Of a stretch of DNA of 64,000 bases, positions 1 to 13,500 are shown one piece after another (position 1 is the first letter of the stretch; each line of letters starts with the position of its first letter). Made by a program: the position numbers and the translations under genes. The notes below the pieces were generated by a model. It had not been told where the DNA came from. It did no database searches and was given only the letters and a program-made list of their open reading frames with translations. This DNA comes from Seison nebaliae (Eukaryota; Rotifera; Pararotatoria; Seisonacea; Seisonidae): the NCBI GenBank assembly GCA_023231475.1, contig JALJEE010001840.1:1-64000 (forward strand), written 5' to 3'.

Positions 1-1
1 A

Positions 2-280
2 TATAAGACGATTATACCCAAAAGTAACGTTCTAAATATTCATTTATTGAACCATTTATTAGAAGAATCGAGAACTTATATGAATCCGGAGAAATATTCC
101 TGTTTCTCTTATGAAAATTCCTATGGAATAATGAAAAACTACTTGAGAAGCGGGAATCAAGTTCTAAAACAAATGAAAAATTGTTTGACGGCAAGGAATT
201 TTAACATATTACATAACAAAGATTGTTCGTGCATTAAGTTAAAAAAATTCAAATTTTTTCGTAGAATGTACTTAAAATAA
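2..280 (+). other. Open frame at the left window edge, possible 3' end of a gene
   Basis: The frame is open from the window start (93 codons) and stops at 278-280. An AATAAA overlaps the stop at 276-281. The predicted sequence is Lys/Asn/Tyr-rich with no family I recognise, and part of it is also open on the other strand. It may be the last exon of a gene to the left, or chance. The MPI-like gene on the minus strand ends 33 bp further on, so the two would be convergent. Confidence 0.2.
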
Positions 281-312
281 ATGTGATTATAATTTTTTTA
301 TTTTTTATAAGA

Positions 313-1690
313 TTAATAAAGCAATTTTTGAAGTTCTGAGAATGTTTTATTCACATGAAATATAGTAGCTGCTACTGGACCACTGCATAGATTGTATCGG
401 ATATGTGGTTGTATTAGAAAAATATGCCCTTGTGATGCCATAACACTTAATTTATTTCTCTTTATTTCTACATTGCCAGAAGTTACTATTAGGATGGAAT
501 ACACAGGGATTCCGCCTATTTTCAGTTGAATTTCTCCAGTGGGAATCTGAAAGTTATGATTTCTTTATGAAATCTCTATGAAAATAACTTCTATTCGTTT
601 TATAGTAAACATACAGTTCACTGGTCGATATTCAAACATTAAACCGATATTGCCTATTTCGTAATATGGGAAAAGTCGTTCATCAAAACCGACACCTTGA
701 ATATCAATACTTGAGTTTAATGCTTCAATATCTTTTTCATGAGATGAGAATCCTGCAAATATTGGACTATCATTATTTGAGGAGATTTCTATGGCGTTTC
801 CATCTACGAAAGATATGGGTTCTCCACTTCTTACCAAAAGTGCTTCTCCCGGCTTCAGGGCAATGTCGTTCAAGAAATAAATCATAAATGGAGATAAGTC
901 ACTGGTTATCGTCATTAATAATGGTATGATTATATTCAACCGGTACAACTTTGATTGATAAGTTGGCGTATGTGTATGTTCTGTCATTAACATCAAATTA
1001 AAAAGGAAAATATGAAGCATTTTATAACTTTTCAATCTTTCCAACCTCGTTTGAAAATTTTTCAAGACTATTCTCTGAGATTCTTTCGTCGGATTTAATA
1101 ATTTAAAAAAACATTGTTTAATTGTCTTCGTTTGTTCGCTAATCGCACAATCATGCTTTATTTGTTCACGTAACCTTGTCTTTAATTCTATTCCAACTAA
1201 ATTACCTAATTCTGGTATTCCATCAATGGCTTCTAATATTTCTGGAAATGGTCGAAATCCTAACAATAATTTAAAAGGAGTCAAAGCGATAATTATTCCA
1301 TGATGAGGTTCGGCATCAGGATATTTTGAACGAGAAATGTTATGTAATTCACGGGCCTCTTCACGTCCAGGGTATACTTTTAAAGGAGATGGTGCTTCCA
1401 CCGATATTACTTTAGCCAGATAAGGAAGTAACTCACGATTTTGTTGTGTTAGATAATCGTTCAACAAACGAAATGATCCTGGTTCTACTTCAACATTACT
1501 TTTAGCACTAAAATGTGACCCGATGAGCAGCTGAAAAATAATATTATTTCGATCTTTTATGAAAAAATACTTCGGCGTAATGTTCATGGTCCATTACTGG
1601 ATTGTGTTGGGCTGACATTAAACCAACAACACCAGAAGATCCTGGTTTTCCATTTCTCATAATACGATGCGTAGGTTTTATTAGCAACAT
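313..1690 (-). CDS. Mannose-6-phosphate isomerase (type I) homolog, metal-site-deficient
   Basis: Three exons: 1690-1571, 1530-589 and 546-313, giving 431 residues (animal MPI is about 420). Introns are 40 and 42 nt. The ATG at 1690 follows an in-frame TAA. Exon 1 aligns with the N-terminal WGK-GS-S region and the first junction recreates YAELLIGSHF, matching the family's YAELWMG. Exon 2 carries the CGFRP-like block (LGFRPFPEI), NDIALKPGEA and TIKRIE. Exon 3 is the C-terminal cupin strand set. MPI interconverts fructose-6-P and mannose-6-P in the cytosol using one zinc. Here the zinc-ligand positions are substituted: the Q-A-H of SIQAHP reads K91-V-Y93, the Glu of HKPEM is G118, and the His of PHAY is I279. 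The catalytic Arg in NTVRAG is also replaced (SPIFAG). The fold assignment is firm. Isomerase activity is unlikely, so I give no symbol. An AATAAA on this strand lies at 302-297. Confidence 0.8.
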
Positions 1691-1801
1691 TTGAACAGAT
1701 TACGCGCAAAATTCAAAATTTATAAGATAATAAGGATAAAGTTATTTAGTATTATTTTATAACAAATAAAATTTTGTAAATATTTTTTTTTCTTACGATT
1801 C

Positions 1802-1942
1802 ATCAGAGTCTATAGTATAGACTCTATACCAATCGATCGGGATTCTGTTACCGATTTACACCGATTGATCAACGTTGGCGAAGTTCGAAATTTTTTATCT
1901 ATTTTTCAAATTAATCCCAACGGGAATTTCTCTAATAAATAA
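1802..1942 (+). repeat. Dispersed tail-motif copy A
   Basis: A frame open to TAA at 1940 encodes DSIPIDRDSVTDLHRLINVG followed by EVRNFLSIF. It matches copy B (29214-29342, minus) at both protein and DNA level, including a shared CATCGATCGGGA-type core and a terminal CGGGAATTTC. It is preceded by a palindrome centred on TCTATAGTATAGA (1805-1825). No upstream exon can be built because the MPI-like gene lies there on the other strand, so it looks like an orphan fragment. Confidence 0.6.
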
Positions 1943-2614
1943 TAATATTAAATCCACCATTTAACGCGCTTAACATTGGTAATAACGTTAATGAAACCAG
2001 GGAATGAAATCCGTCCTATTTTGGAACATTATCTAGAGAATTATATTCAATCGTGTGTAGTTTATTTATTCGATCTTTAGAAACATATTGTAATAAGTAC
2101 GAATCACGTAATTCGTACGTATTGTAGAAACAATATTCACGTAGTTTTTCTCAATTACAATATTCATAGTTCCAATTTTATAGTGTTTTCATTTCATCGA
2201 TAATCAGATCTTGGCCATATTTCTTGTTAGGTCTTCAAATATTGTTTCGGTTTCTAACACCATTGCGGTTCGGTTCTTTATCGTTTTTGTTTTCATCGAT
2301 CGCCATCGAAATGATGCCAATCGAGTTGGAACGATGACTAAAGTGTTTTTCGTATGCAACTTTTTTTTCTCTAAACAGCTGGATATTTCATCGTATTCTA
2401 TTTCGCATTCTCCCTCCCTTCAATGATAATCGATTATTCTGAAATGTATCAATTAGAAGGAAAGTAATTTTTCTTTATTCTAGTGAAAGTCAAAGATAAG
2501 TAATGTAAATGAATGCGAAAAATATAGGAACAATCAGATTATATCTTCACATTCCATTTCATTCTTGTATTATGATCCTATTTTTTTTTCAGTGAAAAAT
2601 TAAAAAATATGAGA
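1943..2614. other. Gene-free interval
   Basis: A 71-codon frame at 2211-2426 on the plus strand has no recognisable features and starts from TTG. I see nothing else. The A+T-rich end probably holds the DIMT1 3' UTR. Confidence 0.5.
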
Positions 2615-3573
2615 TTAAACAAAATGAATTTTATTCGAATTAAATAAACAGAGCAATTCCATTATCTCATCAATCGATAATTGTCGAGCACGTCTCCGAG
2701 CTAAAGTTGAAGACGATAAAAAATTCTTTACATAATCTTTTATAACGAATTCTTCAGGAACATCCTTTGCAATTATCCGATAATTTGCTTCTAAAACATT
2801 CAACACTTTCTTGTTACAAAAAAGAGTTTCTACCGTTCGATTTTTCCTTGTAAATATGATTCGAGTGAGACCTTCCCATTCTTTGTACGCGATATTGGGC
2901 AAAGGATTTTTAGGTTCAATTCGTACAACTGTAGATTCTACTTTAGGCGGCGGTCGAAAATGTGATTTCCCAACATTCATTAATCGAGACACATTTGCCA
3001 ATAGATGAGTTGTAACAGATAGACGACAATAATTTTTATCACCCGGTTCTGCCACTAAACGATCAGCAAATTCTTTTTGTAACATCAAAATGGCACAACG
3101 GAAATTTCGGTTTAATAACAGCTTGAAAATGAATGGTGCTGATATTTGATATGGTAAATTTGACACACAAATATCGAAGAATGGTAAATCTTGTTTCAAA
3201 ACGTCCCCTTTGTTGATGGTTAATTTTCTTCGATTGTCTTTATATTGAACTCGTTTAAGTAATTCTGAACATAATCTATCATCAATTTCACATACTGTTA
3301 ACTTTGAACATTTTTCCAATAACTTGACTGTTAAGTTACCCTTAATATGAAACGAAAATAAGAAAATGAATAAACAAACAAATTAACTGTTCCTGGGCCG
3401 ACTTCCAACACTTTATCAGTTGGTTTGATTCCCGATTTCTCGACCATTTTATCAATAATCGAACCTGTTTTCAGAATGTGCTGCCCATGAGCCTTATTAA
3501 AGATAATATTCTGTCTCACATTTGACGATGATGTCGATGTTGAGGATTTTCCGGATTTATTTGATTTCCTCAT
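2615..3573 (-). CDS. DIMT1: 18S rRNA N6,N6-adenosine dimethyltransferase (KsgA/Dim1 family)
   Basis: Two exons, 3573-3388 and 3340-2615, separated by a 47-nt intron (donor GTTAAT, acceptor TTAAG), giving 303 residues (human about 313). The splice falls inside the SAM-binding motif I and restores [12 protein letters not shown]. The catalytic NLPYQIS motif, the [12 protein letters not shown] block and the C-terminal helical domain are all present. The enzyme dimethylates two adjacent adenosines in the 3'-terminal hairpin of 18S rRNA and is needed for small-subunit processing in the nucleolus. A Ser/Thr/Lys-rich N-terminus precedes the conserved [11 protein letters not shown] start of the domain. 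Length and motifs are normal. Its neighbours are unrelated. Confidence 0.95.
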
Positions 3574-4370
3574 GGTATTTATATAAGTTTTCTAAAACGA
3601 ATTTTTTTTAAAACTTAAAATTTAAATTTCATATAAACAAAAAAGTATTGTTTTAATGATTCTCATAAAAAAATTGAAAATAACTTTATCTGAATAAATC
3701 TTTTCGAAATGGTTTCTTAAAAAGATTCTAAAGCGTAAGAAAACTTTTTTCCGAGATTTTAATTAGGCAAAGTTGTATAATTAATTCATCAAGTTGTGTT
3801 CAATTAATGTCAGATAATTATACAAGACATACTTCATCTCATTCCATTCCCACAATGCACAAAAGTTACAATATAGAAATGTATATGTAATGTTAGATTT
3901 TCTTCCATTAAAAAATGATGGAAATTAATAAGTCTACTTATGATAAATACATATTGCAAATTTGTATTAAAGAATTCAGAAGGGAAAAACTGAATATATA
4001 AATACAAAGACGTGTCACTATTATAAAGATAAAAAATATGAAATATTTTTGAAGAATTTAATAATTTAACGTTTTTTCTCCGTCCTTGGAATTATGATAT
4101 GTATTTGAATAGAATAATGAAATTCAATTAGAATGTATAGTTATTAAGTTTCTTATCGAGGTAGTTATTGCATCTACTGTTAAGACGTATCTCTCTCAAT
4201 TGTTTGAAATATTCGAAAGAAGAATATCGTCACTGAATTATTTTTATATAACCGTTTATTGAAATTATGTTTCATTCATTCAATATCATCAAAAAACGGT
4301 AATAGGGGAAGAAAATTTTAGCTTTCTTTCTTTTCAATAGAAGAAGTAGAAAAAACAAAACGTTTGATAA
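3574..4370. other. Intergenic region between DIMT1 and the CPPED1-like gene
   Basis: An A+T-rich divergent spacer of about 800 bp holding the 5' regions of DIMT1 (minus) and the phosphatase (plus). No open frame, repeat or clear core promoter stands out. Confidence 0.5.
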
Positions 4371-5402
4371 ATGGATGATCTGTCATTTCTTTCGAAACTC
4401 GCAATTTCTTCGTTAGTTGGAATTGGCGGTATTTTACTGATAAGAAGAGTATTTTTTTCTGATGATCAAAATACAACCACGAAGAAAAAGGACGAAGATG
4501 TGAATGATGAAAATAAAGGTGATATGAATAAGGAACAACAATGGAATGATTCTTTTACTTTCATTCAAAGTGCTGATTGCCAATTGGGATTAATCGATCG
4601 CTATTTTAAGAAAGCAACAGTAGAAGAATGTACGTGGAATCGTGAAATTGAGTTGGTTAATAAAACGGTTGATCAGTTAAATGCAATGGATCCTCCACCC
4701 AAATTTCTCGTCGTTTGTGGTGATCTAGTTGATGCATTCCCATTTCCTGAAAATGAGGAGATTGTACGAGAGAAACAGATAAAAGATTTGAAAAAATCAT
4801 TTGAAAAATTGAAGAACAATATCAAATTAATTTGTGTTTGTGGCAATCATGATGTTGGTAACAATCCGACTCATCGCTCTTTGGAAATGTATAGAAATGA
4901 TTGGGGTAAAGATTTCTTCTCGTTTTGGAGTGGCGGTTGTTTATTTCTTGTACTAAATTCTCAATACTATTTCGTCGATGGGAAACCAAAACATGTTCTC
5001 GATGACCGCGATGTCACGATTCATGACGAAATTAGGAAACAAGAAAACTTCTTGAATGAAATTTTGTCACAGATTTATACAAAAAGAATCAATCCAAAAC
5101 ATATCATTGTATTTCAACATATTGCTCCATTTCTCAAATCTATCGACGAAGAAGACGAAATTTACTTTTCTTTGTCTATTCAAAGTCGTAAGAAGATTCT
5201 TAATAAATTATATAAAGCTGGCGTGCGTCATATATTTTGCGGTCATTATCATCGAAATGTATTGACTTCATGTTACGACGGTGAAATGCAAATTATTGTC
5301 ACTTCCGCTATCGGTGCACAACTGGGAGACGATAAAAGTGGTTATCGAATTGTGCAAGTTAATGAAAAATCAATTGATCACAAATATGTAGAAATCGATT
5401 AA
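4371..5402 (+). CDS. CPPED1: CPPED1-like calcineurin-family metallophosphoesterase with N-terminal membrane anchor
   Basis: Single exon, 343 residues, starting at the first ATG. The phosphoesterase signature is complete: the DCQLGL segment (the family's D-x-Q variant), CGDLVDA, CGNHDVGN, the FFSFWSGG block, the FQHIAPF histidine and C-terminal GHYHRN. These supply the two-metal site of serine/threonine phosphatases of the CPPED1 (CSTP1) group, which dephosphorylates AKT in mammals. Unlike the soluble vertebrate protein, this one begins with a hydrophobic helix (residues about 8-28) ending in RR, then a charged Lys/Asp linker to residue 55. I infer a membrane-tethered enzyme. No intron is present. 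Confidence 0.85.
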   Translation: MDDLSFLSKLAISSLVGIGGILLIRRVFFSDDQNTTTKKKDEDVNDENKGDMNKEQQWNDSFTFIQSADCQLGLIDRYFKKATVEECTWNREIELVNKTVDQLNAMDPPPKFLVVCGDLVDAFPFPENEEIVREKQIKDLKKSFEKLKNNIKLICVCGNHDVGNNPTHRSLEMYRNDWGKDFFSFWSGGCLFLVLNSQYYFVDGKPKHVLDDRDVTIHDEIRKQENFLNEILSQIYTKRINPKHIIVFQHIAPFLKSIDEEDEIYFSLSIQSRKKILNKLYKAGVRHIFCGHYHRNVLTSCYDGEMQIIVTSAIGAQLGDDKSGYRIVQVNEKSIDHKYVEID

Positions 5403-7510
5403 AAATATTTCTTAATTAATATCTAAATAGAAAAGGTTTTTTATCATTTCCAATAGTTCTCTTGTTCTAATCTATTTCTTCTGGAAATGTTTCCGTCTCA
5501 TTCTCTTTTTGATCTTTTTTCTTCAATGTGCATTTTATTTAACAATCAATATAATTTCTTTTTCTCACACAATTAGTTTCGAATCATCAAATTACTGTTT
5601 TTCTAAATCGTTTATCGAATTTTTTTAATCAGAAATTATGTTTTCAGTATAAAGAATTTATTTAACAAGGAAATTTTCAATAGAAAGAAATTAATTGACT
5701 TTTAAAATTCTTTTTATTACATGGTTTAATTAAATTCCGATCACTAAAATTATTGACACATAATAGAAAATGAACAATTTTCGTATATTGAATCTTCGAA
5801 AAATTCGTCCAATAGTCCATATTTTATCCAAATTAGGAATGATTTGCTTCTTTCTGTGCATGAAAATCTTCTCACAAGTATCTTTGAAGATCTTCAAAAA
5901 AAAAATAGTTAAAAAAATTATTGAAAAAAAGGCATTGGTTACAAAAACGATAAACCAAGGATACTGTGTGATATTAGGTAATCGGTTTCCTTGGAAATAA
6001 ATTGGAAAACGTCATGTCAATTTATTATTAGAAGATATTAAGTTTGTCTATTTCAATTGCATCATTACAAAACTGTACACATTACAGAAATCCATTGCAG
6101 TGTCCTTTTGACAATTCATCGAATAAAACCAGTGCTTGTTTAGAAGGGTACAGTTGTTAGAAGTACGCTTGTTAGAAGATTTAGAATAAAGACAATTCTG
6201 TGATAATTGCTGGTCAAGATGAATGAATTTATCTTACAATTAAAAAAATAAAATTGTCAAATGTTTACAAACTTGGATGAATTTCTCACCGAATCAATTT
6301 CAGGGGTTCAAAATTTATTCACCAAAATATTTTTAAACTTTCAATTAACTTTTATTTTTAATCGATCAATGTAATAACAATGCTTTGAACTTGGGTATTC
6401 TAAAATTTTAGGAAATCCTCAGTTTCGTCAATCTTGCTTCGGTTATCTATCTTTTTACTTACAGACCACATTATGAAGTTGATAGTATGTACCCCAGACG
6501 CATTGACATAATAATTGACAAAATATTTTTACAAAAATCTGAAATTCATACGAAATAATTTCTTATTAATTCTTGGAAAATATTATAGTCTTAATAAGAA
6601 GAAATAATTTGACTTCTTCTCAAGAAATCGGTAAGAAAAAGTAGAAAAATGAACTGTTTTGATAATGATGTTGTGATTAGTTAATGAACAATTATTTGAC
6701 GTGTTAGGCGCTTCACCGATTTTATTCATTTTAGTACATTTCGTTATTTCCTATCAAAATCATATTGGTATTTTTCATGATGGTGACGGTGATAAGAAAT
6801 GATAGAAATTTTTGTTATTATAAAAAAATTCCGATTGATTGATAGTGGGTGGGATGTCACTCGTTTGGAGGGAACTTATCAGAAATTCTGAAAAGAAGAA
6901 ATAATTTTTTAATTCTCAAACTATTCACTTCGATTATCGTTAATATTCAATAGAATTATTTTATCGAATGAATTGGAATACATCATCACGAATATAATAT
7001 TCTTTGTCCTCTCTTCATCACTTACTGGTTATTTCTTCGTAATAGCAGAATTGCATTTCTTCTAAAAACATGACAAGTTTCTCAACAATATCGTAATTAT
7101 TAATAAGTTCATTCAATTTACGTACAAATCATTAGAAACGCGAATGATTCATACTTTTTTAAATGTATCAATATATCGAAGAAAATCACAATATAATTAC
7201 GAAAAATCGAAGCTATGAGACATAAAGGAGTCGATTATGAAAGAAGAAGAATTATGGTAGAAGTCTTTCAATAACTCCTTTCTTCAAAACTGAATATATA
7301 TGTTCCACAATAATTGCTTCGTTGATAAAAGACAATTAAATTGCTATATATTCAATTTACTTTTATTCTCATGATAATTATCGATATAATATCAATATTC
7401 TTTCCCTAAAATACCAATTACTTAACAAATTCATTAATTTATAATTATAATTAATCTTTGATATAATCAAAACTTTTAAAGAATTATCCAAATTCCAATA
7501 CTCCAGTAAA
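5403..7510. other. Gene-poor interval
   Basis: About 2.1 kb of A+T-rich sequence. The only sizeable frame (5770-6000, plus) is Lys/Ile-rich with a poly-Lys run and looks like chance. The right end must hold the cadherin promoter, but I see no distinct element. Confidence 0.5.
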
Positions 7511-10500
7511 ATGAATTACATTCTGTTATTGATACTTTTCAAAAACTTCCTCCTAACATACGTCTCTTCACAATGTTCACCGGACGAATACGTATTTGTC
7601 GTTGATCTACTGGAATGTGACACCTTTGATAAATGTGATACGAATGGCGTTGCAATTGACATGCCCGATGTTAATTTAGCTGAATATGAGTTAATTCCGA
7701 AACGGAACGTCTTTTCAGGTTTTTCTACCAACTTTTTAAAAAAGTTTCCGAATAAATTTTAATTTTAATAGGAAATCCTATCGATTTATTATCATTTTTT
7801 CAACTTGGTGTTCAAAATGGTCAATTGAGAATTTCGATGAAAAAGGAATTTGATCGAGAACGTGGCAATCTTAATTCGAATGATGATATAAACATCGTTG
7901 AATTCGATCTCTCATGTAAACCAAAATCTGATATGAATAATAAAGAATTCCGATTTCAATTGCAAGTCAATATTATCGATGTTAATGACAATTCACCAAT
8001 GTTTACGAATCAAAACAATTCTGCAGAGATTTTAGAGAATCGGGATATAAACACAATTGTCATTCAGAATTTGATCGCAACTGATCCAGATTTTTTAGAG
8101 AATGGACAAGTTAATTATGAACTTTCTAGTGTCGATAGTCAGAAAGGTACATTTATGGACGGTACACAGTACTTCTCTTTATCGCCGAACGGAAATAATT
8201 TGATAGTGTCATCGAATTTGGATTATGAAGCATTAAATCTTGAAGGAATGAATGATATAACGTTTGAAATGGTCTTAACAGCGAAAGTTAATAGTGAAAA
8301 GTAATTCATTATATTTAATATTTAATTCCATCTAGGACCAAGCTAGTAATAAAGGTGAAGTGAGAAGTGGATCAACGACACTTAAATTAAAATTGTTAGA
8401 CGATGATGATCTGGGTCCAATATTTGAAACGGATTCATGCGGAACTGGTCGTTATAAAACGATTTGCGCCAATCCAATATTCAATGTAAATCCATCAATT
8501 TGGATGTCTGTTAATATATATTTCTTTTGAATGAAGATTAATATCAAAAATTTTTGATGATTAGGATGCACCCATGAATCTTCAATATTCGAATGGAGAG
8601 AATATAATAAGAGCGAGAGATAATGACACATTAAATGCTTCCATATTTTATCAAATACCTGATAGTCAACCGAATAACTTGAGAGATTATTTTCAAATAA
8701 ATTATGCCAATAATGAAGCTAGACTTCGATTAAACGAGAAAATACCTGAATCTCTAATAAATTCAAACGATTTATTATCATTAACTATTGTAGCGACGGA
8801 AAACACGACACTGGAAAGATATAGCACTGCAAAAATTTTTCTAATAAAGAATCAGTCTAATCCAATTTTTTTCGACGATTCCTGGTTATTAGAAAAGACT
8901 TTAATTAACGGATATATATTTGAAGACGCGAAAACTGGAGAATTCATTTATGACAAAGATACAAATGCTCCAATTCAATTAAGAGGCAAATATAAGTCAT
9001 TCGGTGTTAGTTTCCAATAAATATTTTGTGTTTCATCGATAAAATTATTTAATTTATTGTTTTCTCCAATTCTAAATCAATTTAGGGTTATGTGGCAAGT
9101 GGATTAATAAGGTTTTCAGATCAAACATTACCCGCTGGCATTTCTATCACAGACGATGGTCTTCTCTTTTATGATGGAGGAATTCCATTAGACTTTGAAA
9201 GTGACAATAAATTTATTGCACCATTCATTGTTCAATCATCGAATCCCGATAACTCTAATTCTCAAATTGCTAATATTCAACAGATTGAAATAAGAAATGT
9301 GAACGATGAGCCTCCGATTATACAGAAACCGGCACCAATATCTGTCGGAAAGATTGTTGAAAGTACATCTTTAACGAGAATTGTGGCAACTGATAAAGAG
9401 AATGATATAATAAATTTTAGAATTATGCGTGTCGTTGCAACTGATATGAAGACAGGTGAAGTAAGGGAAATAACAAATGTAGATAATCAATTTTCTATCG
9501 ATTCAAATGGTGTCATATCTGGAAAACAATTGAATGAAGGAAATATTTATTCTCTTTTAATTTCCGCATCTGATGGCGTTCATCAGACATATGAGACGGT
9601 ACAAATTGGAGTTGATGTCGATAATGTATCAACAGATAATTCTTTTATTATCTCTCAGATAATTCCCATCACTTCCTCTCAACTTCAAAGTGCATCTACC
9701 AATTCACCTCTCCTCATTTATTCGTTGGATGATGTCGTTAAATTAAATGGTAATTCTATCCAACATACTGCTCAATTCTCCTCAGATAATAACAACAATA
9801 ATATTCCATTCCATTTATCGTCATCTGGAGATTTAAGGTTGATTGCTCCAATCACTCTTAATAATGCTCCTTATAAAATACCAACAATCGATATCCGTGA
9901 CGCTAATGGAATTATTGGGAAAATCGATTTAGCTATTAATCCAGTTAAAGATAATTTGATGTCACCTCAATTTCAAACGGAATTAATAAATGGAGCGAAG
10001 CTAAATTACAAAATTGGTCAAACACTTCCAAAAATTGGTGCAACTGATTTAGAAACATCTAATCGTATCACATACAAATTGATCAGTGATGCATATGGAA
10101 ATGAGATGTTTGGAATCGATGCAAGAACAGGACAATTATTTGCAAAGAAAACGGAAGATATCACAGCACCAGTCACCCTCACAATTGAAGCATCAGATAA
10201 CGATAACTCGCCGATAGCAAGAAAATCATATTTCAATTTAGTTCTAATTCCACCACAAGCTCAAGATTTTTTTGATCAAAATATTTTAATTGAACGAAAT
10301 TTCGATGAAAACATTCCACCAAATACATTGATACATCAATATCAAGTACCATCTAATGCTATATGTTCCATCACAGACGTTAATATGAGACAATATTTTT
10401 TAGTAAATCATGTTAATTCCAATGGAATAAATAAATGTGAGGTGCGAACATTATCTCCGTTAGATTTTGAGAGCAATCCTCAATTTTTCATTCCAATTTC

Positions 10501-13500
10501 ACTTGAAGGAACAGACAATAATCGATATATCCGTCTTCTATTAAATGACGTTGATGAATATCCTCCAAACTTTTTGTTTCCGTCTAATTTCCAAAATGTT
10601 TATCTACGTGAAAATATGGTATCTGATTCCGTTCCATTATCAATATTTACATCAGCAAAAGACAATGATGGCACTTCCCAAATAAAATACTTTACTAATT
10701 CTTCTCTCATTCGAATTGATGAGAATAATGGTCTCATATATTTTACGAATAATGCTATGAATCGTCAATGGTTAGATGCATCAACCCAACCACAAGATGT
10801 TGAGATCTTCGCTTACGACAAACCGAATGGCGTAGTAGGTAAAACATTAATTCGATTACATCCTTTTCATTTTACATCTACTCAATCGACTGGACAATGT
10901 TCGGAATTGATTAATGATTCAATTAACTTTTTAAGTTTTAACATTTTCTATTAAACATCTTCAGCATAATTTTACTTTATTTCAGATACACCAATCGAGA
11001 GAACTCTTCAGAATTCACCTTCTTCAACGATCAACATAAATATTGCTGAAGATATAAATCCAACAAGATATTTAAATAAATCTTCTAAAATTCTCAAAGG
11101 CATTTCTAATGATCAAAAGAAAATGAACATAAACGACGTTAATCAATATTTTACAATGATCCATCCCAACCAATTATTGATCCGAAATGATAATTTAATT
11201 CGCGAGAAATTTCAATTAAGCTCCAACGAATGGTCAAACATTAATTTGTTATTATCTGTTTCCGTTTACGATAGTGTAAGAAGGAAATGTATTTTCGGAA
11301 CCACAATAGTCACCGTTAAATTTCCACCACAATTTAAATTGATTGATTGCAATACAAATATGGTGAACAAGAAATTTATAATTGATGAAGATAATCATTT
11401 GCCACATAAAGTAGGGAGTGTGGGAATTCGAAGTAACAACGATAATCGTTTACGTTATCGTCGTGCAAATTTTGGAAATACTATAACACCATCACTTTTC
11501 GATATCAATGAATTGACCGGAGATATTGTTCAAATTGCATATCCGTCTAACAGTATTGGTGTTTATCGATTTCCTGTTCGGATTATTGATCTTGCATATC
11601 AATGTGAAGGAAAATGTGAACAGATGATAGACTCAGAAATTACGATAAATCGAAATCTCTTCTCACCAATTTTCCCGAAATCATTTAATGAAATTGAACT
11701 AAATTCGGAGTCGAGCATAATTCCAAGAAAATTATCAAGTTTACCCGCAACAGATAACGATCAGAATGGTCATCGATTCTCTTCAGTCAAATACACAATC
11801 TCACAAATCTACCCATCAACTTATGCCAATTATTTTAGGATTGACGAGAGTTTAGGCGATTTATTTCTGACTCAAAATTTGCCTGATGATTCTACAGATA
11901 ATATTTTTCTAACAATTGAAGCAACGGATTCGGCTAAGGTCAATCCTAAGTCATCGAAAACGATAGTTAACATTAAAAAAAAGAATAATGTACTGAACGA
12001 CACACCAACATTCCAAACGATTCTTGATAAGAAAATAGTGAACGAAAATAGTTTAGTGAATTCCATAATCTACCAAGCGAAATTACTTCGTCCAAATTTA
12101 AATAATATTTTATTCGAAATTGAATCGGGAAATGAAGATGACAAATTTTCTATCGATCCAACAAGTGGGAATGTATTCTTAAGGAAACCTTTAGACTACG
12201 AAGAGAAAACGTTTTATGATCTCATCATTAAAGCGAGAGAACAATCATCGCGACTGTATTCTTTCATGACTCTCCGAATTGAAGTTAATGACGTAAATGA
12301 ATTCCCTCCGAAATTTGATCGCAGTAATTACTTTTTTCAAGTTCGTCCATCATTAACAAGTTCAGTTTATATTTCCCAATTAAAAGCAACGGATGATGAC
12401 AAAAATCCGAATGAGAAACTTAGTTATCGATTGACGAATACAAATAAGTTTACAATAGATGATAATGGAATTCTTTCAATCCTTCCACATCAAACATCAG
12501 TCCAAGAACAATTCGAGTTTCTTGTTTACGCTTCTGATCGTTTTGGAAGAGAATCTCTGCCATCAAAAATAATAGTGCAAACAATTCCTATAGTCGAAGA
12601 GAAGATCTTTAATTCTGATCGTTGTCCTCACAAAGATGCTGTTTTATTGCCGGAGAATAAAGTGCAACAACCACTAGTAAATTTAGTGATCTTCTTAGCA
12701 CAAGATTCTAATGAAATTAGACAGAAGATTAGATTGAAAAACTATTTAACGGAATTTCAAATTGATCCAAATTCTTTACTGTTATCTAATCGTCGTCCAT
12801 TTGATTATGAAACAATTTCGTCACCTCAAATTCCTCTGCAAATATTCCATCTAGATTTCCCTAATGATATTTGTCAAATAACTGTAACGATTGTTAATGA
12901 AAATGATGAGGCTCCAATATTTTTGGACGATAATATGGTCATCCCATTCCAAGTAGATGACACTTCTTCCCAATTTTATGCGCGGGCGAAAGATCCTGAT
13001 GCAGATATACTCCAATATAAGATTGAAGAAATTCCTGATGAATTAAGAAATCTCATAAATATTAATCCCATAAGTGGTCTAATTTTTACGACTGATCCTA
13101 ATCGATTAACTGAATTAGCACCGACACTATCTCAAATTCCATTTAAGATATCTGTTAGCGACGGGAAACATAAGACGACAACCATGGTTCGATGGACAAT
13201 CAATTTTGACGGAAATTATGAAATTCGTTCTAATACTCCAACGCACCATCAATTTTATCAAGAGAGTCAGCAAACTCCATTATTATTCAAAATGGATGGT
13301 CAAGTGGTCGATCGGAGAAATGGAATTCCCTTACCTCAAAATTTATATCGTATACAATATTCATTGATTAACACAACTTATGTTTCAATTGATAAATCGA
13401 CTGGAGAAATTAGTATTCATAATTGGCCATTGACAGATACAGTAATCAATTGTATTGTTAGAATGGACGTAGAAAAGTTGTTCGCAACTTCACCGACTGT

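Noticed and set aside
5770-6000. 76-codon plus-strand frame
   Set aside because: Lys/Ile-rich with a poly-A derived Lys run, no domain, no splice context.
11872-12066. Minus-strand frames within the cadherin (also 14806-15011 and 15756-16007)
   Set aside because: Shadows of the verified cadherin exon.
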